The notes under the pieces were generated by a model. It saw only the letters and a program-made list of their open reading frames with translations, did no database searches and was not told the origin of the DNA. The translations under genes were made by a program, and so were the position numbers. This document shows positions 28,115 to 36,902 of a stretch of DNA of 64,000 bases, one piece after another. Each line of letters opens with the position of its first letter. The stretch's first letter is position 1. The stretch comes from JALYXV01 sp963791545 (GTDB lineage: Bacteria; Actinomycetota; Acidimicrobiia; Acidimicrobiales; Palsa-688): NCBI GenBank assembly GCA_963791545.1, contig CAWBSR010000002.1:124001-188000 (forward strand), in the 5' to 3' direction.

Positions 28115-28833
28115 TCGAGCGTGGCTGGGTCCCCAAGCCCCTGACGATGCTGCTGAACACGGCCCGCAGCTACTCCCTCTGGGTCTACCAATGGGGCCTG
28201 GCCTGCTGCGCCATCGAGATGGGGGCCGCCTTCGGGTCGCCCCGCTACGACGTGATGCGCCTCGGTGTCATCCCCTTCCCCGCCTCGGCCCGCCAAGCCG
28301 ACCTGGTCGTGATCAGCGGGACCGTCACCGACAAGATGGCTCCGCCCATCCGGCGCCTCTACGAGCAGATGCCCGATCCCAAGTACGTGATCTCCATGGG
28401 CAGCTGCGCCAACTGCGGCGGCCCGTACTGGGACAGCTATTCCGTCACCAAGGGGGTCGACCAGATCATCCCCGTCGACGTCTACGTGCCCGGGTGCCCG
28501 CCTCGGCCCGAGGCGCTCCTCGAAGGAATCGTGCTGCTCCAGCAGGCCATCCGAGGCGAGAGCATGGCGGCCCGTTGGAGGGGCGACCCGATCGTGGTCG
28601 GCGGGGGCACCATCGACGGCGCCACCCCTGTCAAGATCGAGAAAAAGTCCCGCCGCAAGAGCCACGACGCCCCCTCGCTGAGCGAGACGACCGCCGCCTA
28701 CGTCGCCAGCCACCCCCAGGCCGCCGGCCCGACCCGACCCGACGCCGCCCCCGCCGAGGGCCCGACGCCTTCCGACCCGACGCCCGACCCTGACGCTGAC
28801 CCCACCCCCGAGAGGGTGACCTCTGGTGGCTGA
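28105..28833 (+). CDS. nuoB: NADH-quinone oxidoreductase subunit B
   Basis: This subunit carries the terminal 4Fe-4S cluster N2. The ligands are seen in WGLACCAIEMG (vicinal Cys pair), GSCANCGGPYW and VPGCPPRPE. The core is about 165 residues. A further 75-residue tail rich in Lys/Arg, then Pro/Asp/Thr (DPTPDPDADPTPE), is not part of the usual subunit. GTG 28105 lies inside the end of nuoA, and the stop overlaps nuoC by 8 bp, giving coupled translation. Confidence 0.97.
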   Translation: MGLVERGWVPKPLTMLLNTARSYSLWVYQWGLACCAIEMGAAFGSPRYDVMRLGVIPFPASARQADLVVISGTVTDKMAPPIRRLYEQMPDPKYVISMGSCANCGGPYWDSYSVTKGVDQIIPVDVYVPGCPPRPEALLEGIVLLQQAIRGESMAARWRGDPIVVGGGTIDGATPVKIEKKSRRKSHDAPSLSETTAAYVASHPQAAGPTRPDAAPAEGPTPSDPTPDPDADPTPERVTSGG

Positions 28834-29659
28834 GGAGACTGCCGAGGCGTCCCCGGACCCGATAGCCGCCGACCCGATAGCCGCCGACCCGATCGTCGCC
28901 GACGACCTGCGCCGCCCCATGCTCGACCTGCTCCAAGACGAGTTGGGTCCCGCCCTGCTCCAGTCGGAGCTCATCGCGGGCGACGACCTGGTGATCCGGG
29001 TCGACCGCGACGCCTGGCGCCAGACGGTGCAGCTGTGCCGGGACCGCCTGGACCTCAGTTACTTCTGCTTCCTTTCCGGTATCGACTGGCAGCCCAACCC
29101 GGGACTACTCGGGGAGAAGGCGTGGGAAGCGGAGGAGGCGGTCATCGAGGCAACCGAGGAGGCCATCGAGGCCGAGGCCGAGGGGGACGCCGATCCTGAC
29201 GAGGCAGGCGCCGACGCCGCCGCCGCCGACCAGGCGGCCGCCGCCAGCGCCACCCCGGTCTCCCCTAATAAGAAGGCCTATCCCACCGGCGTGGCGGGCG
29301 GCGATAGCCGCTTCCAGGTCTTCGCCCGGCTGTACAACGTCACGAGCCACGTGGGCCTGACGCTCAAGGCCGACCTGGACGACGACAACCCCAGCATCGA
29401 CTCCCTCGTCTCGCTCTACCGCGGCGCCGACTGGCACGAACGCGAAGCGTGGGAGATGTACGGCTTCGACTTCCCGGGCCACCCCAAGCTGCGCCACCTC
29501 TACCTCCCGAGCGAGTTCGAGGGCTACCCCCTGCGCAAGGACTTCCCCCTGCTGGCCCGGATCGTCAAACCGTGGCCTGGCCTGGTTGACGTGGAGCCCA
29601 TGCCCGGCGAAGAAGTCGACCCCGACGCCGACGCGCTGGCCGCGGGCGACGAAGGCTAA
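28826..29659 (+). CDS. nuoC: NADH-quinone oxidoreductase subunit C, with acidic insertion
   Basis: This peripheral-arm subunit of 277 residues has core segments LDLSYFCFLSGIDW, RFQVFARLYNVTSHVGL and the signature WHEREAWEMYGFDFPGHPKLRHLYLP. The core is interrupted at about 92-160 by an Ala/Glu-rich low-complexity insertion (for example EAEEAVIEATEEAIEAEAEG). A short repeat (DPIAADPIAADPIVAD) also lies near the N-terminus. Both frames read through without a stop, so this is not a frameshift. The start is GTG 28826, preceded by GAGAGGG. Confidence 0.95.
   Translation: MAEETAEASPDPIAADPIAADPIVADDLRRPMLDLLQDELGPALLQSELIAGDDLVIRVDRDAWRQTVQLCRDRLDLSYFCFLSGIDWQPNPGLLGEKAWEAEEAVIEATEEAIEAEAEGDADPDEAGADAAAADQAAAASATPVSPNKKAYPTGVAGGDSRFQVFARLYNVTSHVGLTLKADLDDDNPSIDSLVSLYRGADWHEREAWEMYGFDFPGHPKLRHLYLPSEFEGYPLRKDFPLLARIVKPWPGLVDVEPMPGEEVDPDADALAAGDEG
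28856..28900 (+). repeat. 15-bp tandem repeat in nuoC
   Basis: Three copies of GACCCGATAGCCGCC (the third with changes) encode the DPIAA pentapeptide near the NuoC N-terminus. The unit keeps the reading frame. Confidence 0.85.
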
Positions 29660-29686
29660 GGGGCCACGACCATCCCCGCCGCCCCC

Positions 29687-30856
29687 GTGAACGTCACCGA
29701 CCGCCAGCGGGCCGCCTACATCGCGGCCACCGCCGCCGATGCCCGGGTCAACGTCGAACTCGAGGCCGAGGGCATGACCCTCAACATCGGCCCCCAGCAC
29801 CCCGCCACCCACGGCACCCTCAGAATCGTGGTCCGACTGGATGGCGAACAAGTCCTCTGGGCGGAACCCGTCGCCGGTTACATGCACCGGGGCTACGAGA
29901 AGCTGGCCGAGGTCCGCACCTACCCCCAGATCACGACGCTCGTCAACCGGATCGACTGGCTGGGCAGCTTCTGCAACGAGGTCCCCTTCATCCTGGCCGC
30001 GGAAAAGCTCATGAACGTCGAGGCCCCGCCCCGAGCCCAATGGATCCGGTGCATCCTCTTCGAGCTGGGCCGCATCGCCAACCTCATCCTGTTCCTGGGC
30101 GACATGGGCGTCCAGCTGGGCGCCCTGACCCCGGTCTTTTTCGCCTTCCGCGACCGTGAGCACGTCCTCAACCTGATCGAGGGGGCGACGGGCGGCCGTT
30201 TCCACCCCAACTTCGACCGCATCGGGGGCCTCAAGGACGACTTTCCCAAAGGCTGGATCGACGAGACCCGCGGCGTCCTCAAGAAGGTCGTCGGGTTCTG
30301 CGACGAGATCGAAACCCTCCTCATGGGCAACGAGATCTTCGAGCAGCGCACCCGGGGTATCGGCGTGATCCCCCGCCACATCGCCCTCGAATACGGCTTG
30401 AGCGGGGCCAACGCCCGGGCCAGTGGCATCGACTTCGACCTGCGGCGCGACGAGCCCTCCCCCCTCCCGTGGAGCGAGGTCGACTTCAAGGTCTGGACCC
30501 ACCCCGACGGCGACTCCTTCGCCCGCTACTGGGTCCGGCTCCAGGAGGTCCGGGAGGCGGCCAAGATCGTCACCCAGCTGGTGGATGGCCTGCCCACCGG
30601 CGCCATCCAGGCCAAGGTGCCCCGCATCATCAAGGTGCCGGCCGGCGAGGCGTGGATCCACACCGAGAACCCGCTGGGTGAGATGGGCTACTACGTCGTC
30701 AGCCAGGGCGGTCTGGGCCCGTTCCGCTGCAAGATCCGCACTCCCTCGTTCTCCAACGTCTCCATCACCCCGTGGCTGCTCCGGGGCGTCTTCGTCCCCG
30801 ACGTCATCACCATCCTGGCCAGCTTGTACTTCATCCTGGGCGACATCGACCGGTGA
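29687..30856 (+). CDS. nuoD: NADH-quinone oxidoreductase subunit D
   Basis: This is the quinone-binding 49-kDa subunit, related to the large subunit of NiFe hydrogenases, with 389 residues. Markers include MTLNIGPQHPATHGTLR near the start (quinone-site His), YMHRGYEKLAE, NEVPFILAAEKL and the C-terminal VFVPDVITILASLYFILGDIDR. The terminal Arg next to the stop is typical. The start is GTG 29687. The stop shares GTGA with nuoH, so subunit D runs straight into H and the usual nuoE-F-G block is absent. Confidence 0.97.
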   Translation: MNVTDRQRAAYIAATAADARVNVELEAEGMTLNIGPQHPATHGTLRIVVRLDGEQVLWAEPVAGYMHRGYEKLAEVRTYPQITTLVNRIDWLGSFCNEVPFILAAEKLMNVEAPPRAQWIRCILFELGRIANLILFLGDMGVQLGALTPVFFAFRDREHVLNLIEGATGGRFHPNFDRIGGLKDDFPKGWIDETRGVLKKVVGFCDEIETLLMGNEIFEQRTRGIGVIPRHIALEYGLSGANARASGIDFDLRRDEPSPLPWSEVDFKVWTHPDGDSFARYWVRLQEVREAAKIVTQLVDGLPTGAIQAKVPRIIKVPAGEAWIHTENPLGEMGYYVVSQGGLGPFRCKIRTPSFSNVSITPWLLRGVFVPDVITILASLYFILGDIDR

Positions 30857-31878
30857 CCGCTCTCGTTGTCCCCTACTGGGGCCAGACCCTCATCAAGGTC
30901 CTCCTGGTCCTGATCGCGGTCCCCACCGCCACCGCCCTCATCGTCCAGACGTTCCTGTTCAAGGTCATGGCCCACATGCAGAGCCGCCTCGGCCCCATGG
31001 AGGCGGGCCCCCACGGCTCCCTGCAGCTGATGGCCGACGGCGGCAAGTTCCTCCAGAAGGAGCTGCTGGCCCCGGCCGCCGCCGACAAGAAGGTCTACGT
31101 CCTGGCCCCGGTGATCGTGCTCATCAGCACCTTCATGCTCTATGTGGTCATCCCCGTCGGCCCCGGGGCGATCGGCGAGAACCTCGACACCGGCATCTTC
31201 TTCGCCCTTGCGGTCTCGTCGCTGAGCGTCATCGGCATCCTGGCGGCGGGCTGGGCCAGCGCCAACAAGTACTCCCTCATCGGCGGCCTGCGGGCCGCGG
31301 GCCAGCTGATCGCCTACGAGCTGCCGCTGGTCCTGGCCGTGGTCGGCGTGGTCATGATGGCCGGCACCTTGTCCCTGCAGGGCATCGTCCACGCCCAGAC
31401 CAAGTTCGAGCTCGGCAACACCGGCCTCGTCCTGCCCTTCGCGGTCCCCCAGGCGGTCGGCTTCATCCTGTTCCTGATCGCGGCGCAGGCGGAGCTGACC
31501 CAGACCCCCTTCGACATGCCCATCGCGGAATCGGAGCTGGTGGCCGGCTACCAGACCGAGTACAGCGGGCTCCTTTTCCTCTTCTTCTACATCGGCGAGT
31601 TCGGCACCGCCTTCGGGCTGGCCGCCATCGCCTCCACCCTGTTCCTCGGGGGCTGGTGGATCCCCTTGTTCCATCCGACCGGGCTGTGGGGTGACCTGTT
31701 CGGCTTCGGCGTCCTGTTCGCCAAGACGATGGCGGTGTCGTTCCTGATTTTCTGGATTCGCTTCACCTACCCCCGCTTCCGCGAGGATCAGCTGCAGGCG
31801 TTCGCCTGGAAAGTTCTCATACCGGTCGCCCTGGTCAATGTCCTGGCCACGGCGGCCTTCAAGGTGGTGGTTGGCTGA
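30853..31878 (+). CDS. nuoH: NADH-quinone oxidoreductase subunit H
   Basis: This heel membrane subunit links the quinone cavity to the proton pumps. It has about 341 residues and eight or nine helices. Conserved parts visible are RLGPMEAGPHGSLQLMADGGK, the acidic loop AAQAELTQTPFDMPIAESEL with EYSGLLFLFFYIGEF, and the last helices with RFTYPRFREDQLQ. GTG 30853 overlaps the nuoD stop by 4 bp. Confidence 0.97.
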   Translation: MTALVVPYWGQTLIKVLLVLIAVPTATALIVQTFLFKVMAHMQSRLGPMEAGPHGSLQLMADGGKFLQKELLAPAAADKKVYVLAPVIVLISTFMLYVVIPVGPGAIGENLDTGIFFALAVSSLSVIGILAAGWASANKYSLIGGLRAAGQLIAYELPLVLAVVGVVMMAGTLSLQGIVHAQTKFELGNTGLVLPFAVPQAVGFILFLIAAQAELTQTPFDMPIAESELVAGYQTEYSGLLFLFFYIGEFGTAFGLAAIASTLFLGGWWIPLFHPTGLWGDLFGFGVLFAKTMAVSFLIFWIRFTYPRFREDQLQAFAWKVLIPVALVNVLATAAFKVVVG

Positions 31879-32384
31879 TGTCCGCACGACCCAAACTGCC
31901 GGGCCTGGTCAAAGGCCTCGGCGTGACCCTGAAGACCATGATGAAGCCCGCCGTGACGGTCCAGTACACCGGCCCGCACGGCAAGGAGCGCGAGGCGCCG
32001 CCCACCCGGGCCCGGGGCGTCATCGCCCTGAAAGAGGAGAACTGCACCGTCTGCATGCTCTGTGCCCGGCAGTGCCCGGACTGGTGCATCTACATCGAGG
32101 GCCACAAGGACAAGGCGCCGCCCCGGCGCGAGGGCGGCAAGCCCCGCTCGGTGCAATACCTGGACCGCTTCGACATCGACTACGGCCTGTGCATGTACTG
32201 CGGGATCTGTGTCGAGGTGTGCCCCTTCGACGCCCTGTTCTGGAGCCCCGAGTTCGAGTACTCCGAGCCCAGGATCGCCGACCTGCTCCACGACAAGACC
32301 CGCCTGGGCGAATGGATGGAAGGCGTGCCCGAGCCGCCGGCGCTCGAAGTGGGCGCCCTGGCCAAGAAGGGTGGGAAAAAGTAG
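31878..32384 (+). CDS. nuoI: NADH-quinone oxidoreductase subunit I
   Basis: This ferredoxin-like subunit carries two 4Fe-4S clusters (N6a, N6b). The two ligand sets CTVCMLCARQCPDWC and CMYCGICVEVCPFDALFW are intact. The length of 168 residues is normal. ATG 31878 shares its A with the nuoH stop TGA. Confidence 0.97.
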   Translation: MSARPKLPGLVKGLGVTLKTMMKPAVTVQYTGPHGKEREAPPTRARGVIALKEENCTVCMLCARQCPDWCIYIEGHKDKAPPRREGGKPRSVQYLDRFDIDYGLCMYCGICVEVCPFDALFWSPEFEYSEPRIADLLHDKTRLGEWMEGVPEPPALEVGALAKKGGKK

Positions 32385-32386
32385 CT

Positions 32387-32938
32387 GTGCCTGGCTCCAT
32401 CCTCGCCGACGCCAACAGCCTCAATGTGGCCCAGCAAATCACCTTCGCGGTGCTGGCGCTGGCAATGGCGGCCTCGGCCGTGCGGATGGTCACGACCAAG
32501 AACCTGGTCCACGCCGCCCTCTACCTCACCGTGGTCCTGGCCGGCGCCGCGGGCCTGTACATCCTGCTGGCGGCCGAGTTCGTGGCCGTCACCCAGGTGC
32601 TGGTCTACATCGGCGCCATCGTGGTGCTCATGCTGTTCGGCCTGTTCCTCACCCGGGCCCCCCTCGGCGGCGACCAGCAGCTGGACAACAACCAGCGCTG
32701 GCTGGCCGGAATCATCGCCCTGTTCCTCTTCGGGGTACTCGGCGTGACCCTGCAGCGGGGTTTCAAAGGCACCCATCTCAATGCCACGCTCATCGGCGAC
32801 GGACCGCCGGGCCATCTCAGCAACACCGGCGCCATCGGCATCTCCATCTTCCACGACTTCGTGGTGCCCTTCGAAGTGGCGTCCATCCTGCTCCTGGCCG
32901 CCCTGGTGGGCGCCGTCGTGATCGCCCGGCGGGACTAG
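32387..32938 (+). CDS. nuoJ: NADH-quinone oxidoreductase subunit J
   Basis: This 183-residue membrane subunit has five helices. The pi-bulge helix region LLAAEFVAVTQVLVYIGAIVVLMLFGLFLT is highly typical. The start GTG 32387 lies 2 nt after the nuoI stop. The frame can be followed upstream into nuoI, but the family start fits here. Confidence 0.95.
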   Translation: MPGSILADANSLNVAQQITFAVLALAMAASAVRMVTTKNLVHAALYLTVVLAGAAGLYILLAAEFVAVTQVLVYIGAIVVLMLFGLFLTRAPLGGDQQLDNNQRWLAGIIALFLFGVLGVTLQRGFKGTHLNATLIGDGPPGHLSNTGAIGISIFHDFVVPFEVASILLLAALVGAVVIARRD

Positions 32939-32944
32939 GCGCCC

Positions 32945-33244
32945 GTGCTCCTCAACGAGTTCCTCCTCCTGGCCGCCTTCCTGTTCTGCACCGGGGTCTA
33001 CGGCGCCCTGGCCCGCAAGAACAGCGTGCTCGTCCTCATGTCGATCGAGCTGATCCTGAACGCCGTCAACATCAACCTGATCGCCTTCGGCGCCTTCCGG
33101 GCCACCATCGCCGGGCAGGTCTTCGCCCTGTTCGTGATCGCGGTGGCCGCGGCCGAAGTCGGCGTCGGCCTGGCCATCGTGCTGCTCATCTATCGCAACC
33201 GCCACTCGATCGACCTCGACCAGGTCGACGTCATGAAGGGCTGA
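32945..33244 (+). CDS. nuoK: NADH-quinone oxidoreductase subunit K
   Basis: This small 99-residue three-helix subunit has the family pattern GVYGALARKNSVLVLMSIELILNAVNIN, including the buried Glu of helix 2, and AAAEVGVGLAIVLLIYRNR with the second Glu. The start is GTG 32945, 6 nt after nuoJ. Confidence 0.97.
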   Translation: MLLNEFLLLAAFLFCTGVYGALARKNSVLVLMSIELILNAVNINLIAFGAFRATIAGQVFALFVIAVAAAEVGVGLAIVLLIYRNRHSIDLDQVDVMKG

Positions 33245-33252
33245 CGCCGACC

Positions 33253-35298
33253 GTGAACTGGTTCCTCACCAACGCCTGGCTCATCCCCCTCATCCCGGCG
33301 CTCAGCTTCGTGGTCATCCTGCTGTTCGGCAAGCGCATGCCCAACAAGGGCTCCGAGGTCGGTGTCGCCTCGGTGCTCGTCAGCTTCGTGCTCGCCATCG
33401 GCGTCGCCATCGCCTGGATCGGGCGGGCCCCGGCCGGCCCCGACCACCTCCGCCCCGACGCCGTCAACGACCTGTTCCTGTGGTTCCGGTTCGCGGGCGC
33501 CGACACCAGCTTCGGCATCCACATCGACGGCCTCGCGGTGATGCTGCTGTTCGTCGTCACCTTCATCTCGTCGATGGTGCACGTGTACTCCCTCGAGTAC
33601 CTGCGCGGCGACCGCCGCTACACCTATTACTTCGCCGCCCTGTCGCTGTTCACGGCTTCCATGCTCACCATGGTCACCGCCTCCAACTCCCTCCAGCTGC
33701 TGCTCGGTTGGGAGGGCATGGGCGTGTGCTCGTTCATGCTGATCGGGCACTGGTGGGAGGACAAGCCCAACGCCGACGCCGCCCTGAAGGCATTCCTCAC
33801 CACCCGCACCGGTGACATCGGGCTGCTGATCGGCCTCACCATGACCTTCTTCCTGGCCGGCCAGACCTTCGACATCGCCAAGATCAACGAGGTCGCCCTG
33901 TCGGGGACCATGCCCCACACGCTGCTGTTGCTGGCGGGGCTGGCCCTGATGGCGGCGGTGGTTGGCAAATCGGCCCAGTTCCCCCTGCACACCTGGCTGC
34001 CCGATGCCATGGCCGGCCCCACGCCGGTCTCCGCCCTGATCCATGCCGCCACCATGGTCGTGGCCGGCGTCTACCTGATCAGCCGGTTCTACGGGGTGTT
34101 CTCCCAGGCGTTCCACATCTTCACCCCGGGTCACACCGGCTTCAACCTGGTCGCCATCATCGGCGGCGTCACCATCGTCATCGCCGCCCTGCTGGCGTTC
34201 GTGCAGCACGACATCAAGAAGGTGCTGGCCTACTCCACCGTCAGCCAGCTCGGGTACATGGTCATGGCGCTCGGGTGCGGGGCGTGGACGGCGGCCATCT
34301 TCCACCTGTTCACCCACGCCTTTTTCAAAGCCGACCTGTTCCTCGGGGCGGGCTCGGTCAGCCACAGCGGGTCGCACCACAGCTTCGACATGAAGAAGGA
34401 CATGGGTGGGCTGCGCAAGGCCATGCCCGTGACCTTCATGACTTTCGTGATCGGCTCCGCCGCCCTGGCCGGGATCTTCCCGCTGGCCGGGTTCTGGTCC
34501 AAGGACGAGATCCTGGCCAGTGCCGGTCACAACGGCTACACCGCCTTCATGGTCATCGGCATCCTCGGGGCCATGATGACGGCCGGGTACATGACCCGCT
34601 GCGTGTGGCTCACCTTCTTCGGCGAGTACCGGGGCCACGGCCATCCCCACGAATCGCCCCGCCAGATCACCGGCCCGCTCGTCATCCTCACCTCGATGGC
34701 GGTGGTGGCGGGGTGGCTCAACGGCTTCGGGCTGCACTACTTCGCCAAGTGGACCGAGAATCCGATCGTGGCGTCGGCCACCACGTTGGCCCATGCCACC
34801 GAGGCCAAGTTCTCGCTGGGCCTGGCGGTGTTGTCGACCCTCGCGGTGCTCGTCGCCATCGCCGTCGCCTGGGCCTACTACGAGTACCACGCCCTCGGCT
34901 TCCTGCACGGGCTCACGGAACGGTCGGCGGCCGCCCGGGCCGGGTACACCTTCGTCGAGGAGAAGTACTACCTCGACCGGCTGTGGACCGACGGGGTGGT
35001 GGGCTCCATCAAGGTCCCCCTCGCGGCCGCCGCCTACTGGGTCAACCAGAACGTGATCGACGGGATCGTCAACGGCGCCGGCCACGGCACCCGCCTGGTC
35101 GGCAACTTCGTCTACCGCTACATCGATCAGGACGTCATCGATGGCGCGGTCAACGGCACCGGATTCTCGGCGGAGGAGGGCGGCAGCATCCTGCGCCGGC
35201 TGCAAACCGGGCGGGTCCAGCAGTACGCCGCCGCCTTCTTCGGCTTCGGCGTCATCATCATCGGCATCGGCCTGTTGGCCCTGACCCACTCGTTTTAG
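33253..35298 (+). CDS. nuoL: NADH-quinone oxidoreductase subunit L
   Basis: This antiporter-like proton pump has about 681 residues. It carries a long core of 14 helices (WEGMGVCSFMLIGHWW, MAGPTPVSALIHAATMVVAGVYL, LAYSTVSQLGYMV) and the lateral amphipathic helix. The C-terminal part after about residue 560 (VEEKYYLDRLWTDGVVG) matches the terminal region, with extra residues between the last helices. The start is GTG 33253. Lys and Glu of the proton path are present in the core. Confidence 0.97.
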   Translation: MNWFLTNAWLIPLIPALSFVVILLFGKRMPNKGSEVGVASVLVSFVLAIGVAIAWIGRAPAGPDHLRPDAVNDLFLWFRFAGADTSFGIHIDGLAVMLLFVVTFISSMVHVYSLEYLRGDRRYTYYFAALSLFTASMLTMVTASNSLQLLLGWEGMGVCSFMLIGHWWEDKPNADAALKAFLTTRTGDIGLLIGLTMTFFLAGQTFDIAKINEVALSGTMPHTLLLLAGLALMAAVVGKSAQFPLHTWLPDAMAGPTPVSALIHAATMVVAGVYLISRFYGVFSQAFHIFTPGHTGFNLVAIIGGVTIVIAALLAFVQHDIKKVLAYSTVSQLGYMVMALGCGAWTAAIFHLFTHAFFKADLFLGAGSVSHSGSHHSFDMKKDMGGLRKAMPVTFMTFVIGSAALAGIFPLAGFWSKDEILASAGHNGYTAFMVIGILGAMMTAGYMTRCVWLTFFGEYRGHGHPHESPRQITGPLVILTSMAVVAGWLNGFGLHYFAKWTENPIVASATTLAHATEAKFSLGLAVLSTLAVLVAIAVAWAYYEYHALGFLHGLTERSAAARAGYTFVEEKYYLDRLWTDGVVGSIKVPLAAAAYWVNQNVIDGIVNGAGHGTRLVGNFVYRYIDQDVIDGAVNGTGFSAEEGGSILRRLQTGRVQQYAAAFFGFGVIIIGIGLLALTHSF

Positions 35299-35309
35299 AG
35301 GGAGCACGC

Positions 35310-36902
35310 GTGAACGCGTTTGACCATTGGGTCCTGACCGGGGCGATCTTCCTCCCCATCGTCGGCGCCATCCTGATCGCCTTCATCCCCCGCCAGAGCG
35401 AGGTGCAGATGAAGGTCGTGGCCCTGGCCACCACCCTGGTGACGCTGGCCTTCGGCGTCTACCTGTTGTTCAACTTCGACTACGACAAGTCGGGGGTCCT
35501 GCAGTTCCAGGTCAACCGGCCCTGGATCGACGTCATCCACTCCCAGTACCACGTCGGGGTCGACGGGATCGCGCTGCCCCTCTTGGTCCTGTCCATGTTC
35601 ATCACGGTGTTGTGCGTGATCTACAGCTGGGACCATTTCCCCGAGCCCCACGACCCCAAGGGCTTCCTGATCCTGATGCTCATTCTGGAAGTGGGCATGA
35701 ACGGCACCTTCGCCGCCGAGGACCTGATCCTCTTCTTCGTCTTCTTCGAGCTGGTCCTGCTCCCCATGTACTTCATGATCGGCCGCTGGGGGGGCGAACG
35801 CCGGCAGTACGCCTCCATCAAGTTCTTCCTCTTCACCCTGTTCGGCTCCGCCCTCATGATCCTGAGCTTCCTGGCCCTGTACTTCAAGGCGGGCGGGACG
35901 ACCTTCGACATGCCCGCCCTGATCGCCTACTTCGCCGATCCCGCCCATGCGCTGGCCCACACCACGGCGCTGGTGATCTTCGGAGGCCTGTTCATCGGCT
36001 TCGCCATCAAGGTGCCCATGTTCCCGTTCCACACCTGGCTGCCCGACGCCCACACCCAGGCGCCCACGGTGGGTTCGGTGATCCTGGCCGCCATCCTCCT
36101 CAAGCTGGGCACCTACGGCTTCATCCGCATCGCCATCCCCATGCTGCCCAACGCGGCCGAGTCCTGGGCCCCCTGGATCGGCGGCCTGGCAGTGATCGGG
36201 ATCATCTACGGGTCGTTGTGCTGCCTGGCCCAGACCGACATGAAGCGCCTCATCGCCTTCTCGTCGGTGGCCCACATGGGCTTCGTGATGCTGGGCATCT
36301 CCACCCTGACCTCGTACGGGATCAACGCCGCGGTGTTCGGCATGGTGGCCCACGGCCTCATCACCGGCATGCTGTTCTTCCTGGCCGGGTCGATCGGTGA
36401 GCGCTACGGGACCCGGGAGATCAAGCGGTTGGGTGGGCTCCTGGTGCAGGCGCCCCGGCTCGGGTGGATCTTCGGGTTCTGCGCCATGGCCTCGCTGGGC
36501 CTGCCCGGCCTGGCCGGGTTCTGGGGGGAGTTCCCCGCCATCTTGTCGTCGTTCGCCCCTTCGGGGGCTTTGGCTTCGCATCTGGGGCTCTTCCGGGCGT
36601 ACATGGTGATCGCGGCGGTGGGGACGGTACTGGCGGCCGGGTACCTGCTGTGGATGTTCCAGCGGGTCGCCTTCGGCGTGCCCAAGGCGGAGTTCGAGAA
36701 GACCCACATCCACGACGTCCACCTGCCCGAGTGGCTCTCCTGGACGCCGTTGCTGGTCCTGATCGTCTTCCTCGGGATCTACCCCCACGCCCTGTTCAAG
36801 ACGACCAACGGCGCCGTCAACCAGGCCACCGCGGGCGTGCCAGGGCCGGTATCCATCGTCCCGGGGGCCAAGACCGCGGCACCGACGACCACCACGCCAT
36901 GA
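35310..36902 (+). CDS. nuoM: NADH-quinone oxidoreductase subunit M
   Basis: This antiporter-like subunit has 530 residues. Conserved parts include FFELVLLPMYFMIGRWGG with the key Glu, FHTWLPDAHTQAPTVGSVIL, and MKRLIAFSSVAHMGFVMLGI. The start GTG 35310 has GAGGGAGCAC upstream. The stop overlaps nuoN as ATGA. Confidence 0.97.
   Translation: MNAFDHWVLTGAIFLPIVGAILIAFIPRQSEVQMKVVALATTLVTLAFGVYLLFNFDYDKSGVLQFQVNRPWIDVIHSQYHVGVDGIALPLLVLSMFITVLCVIYSWDHFPEPHDPKGFLILMLILEVGMNGTFAAEDLILFFVFFELVLLPMYFMIGRWGGERRQYASIKFFLFTLFGSALMILSFLALYFKAGGTTFDMPALIAYFADPAHALAHTTALVIFGGLFIGFAIKVPMFPFHTWLPDAHTQAPTVGSVILAAILLKLGTYGFIRIAIPMLPNAAESWAPWIGGLAVIGIIYGSLCCLAQTDMKRLIAFSSVAHMGFVMLGISTLTSYGINAAVFGMVAHGLITGMLFFLAGSIGERYGTREIKRLGGLLVQAPRLGWIFGFCAMASLGLPGLAGFWGEFPAILSSFAPSGALASHLGLFRAYMVIAAVGTVLAAGYLLWMFQRVAFGVPKAEFEKTHIHDVHLPEWLSWTPLLVLIVFLGIYPHALFKTTNGAVNQATAGVPGPVSIVPGAKTAAPTTTTP

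Noticed and set aside
28826..29659. Frameshift or pseudogene in nuoC
   Set aside because: The low-complexity insertion keeps the frame on both sides and both halves of the core are intact, so it is an insertion, not a break.
32062..33252. A frame joining the region of nuoI, nuoJ and nuoK to nuoL
   Set aside because: The part before 33253 is out of frame with nuoI, nuoJ and nuoK, which are each complete. Only nuoL is real in that frame.
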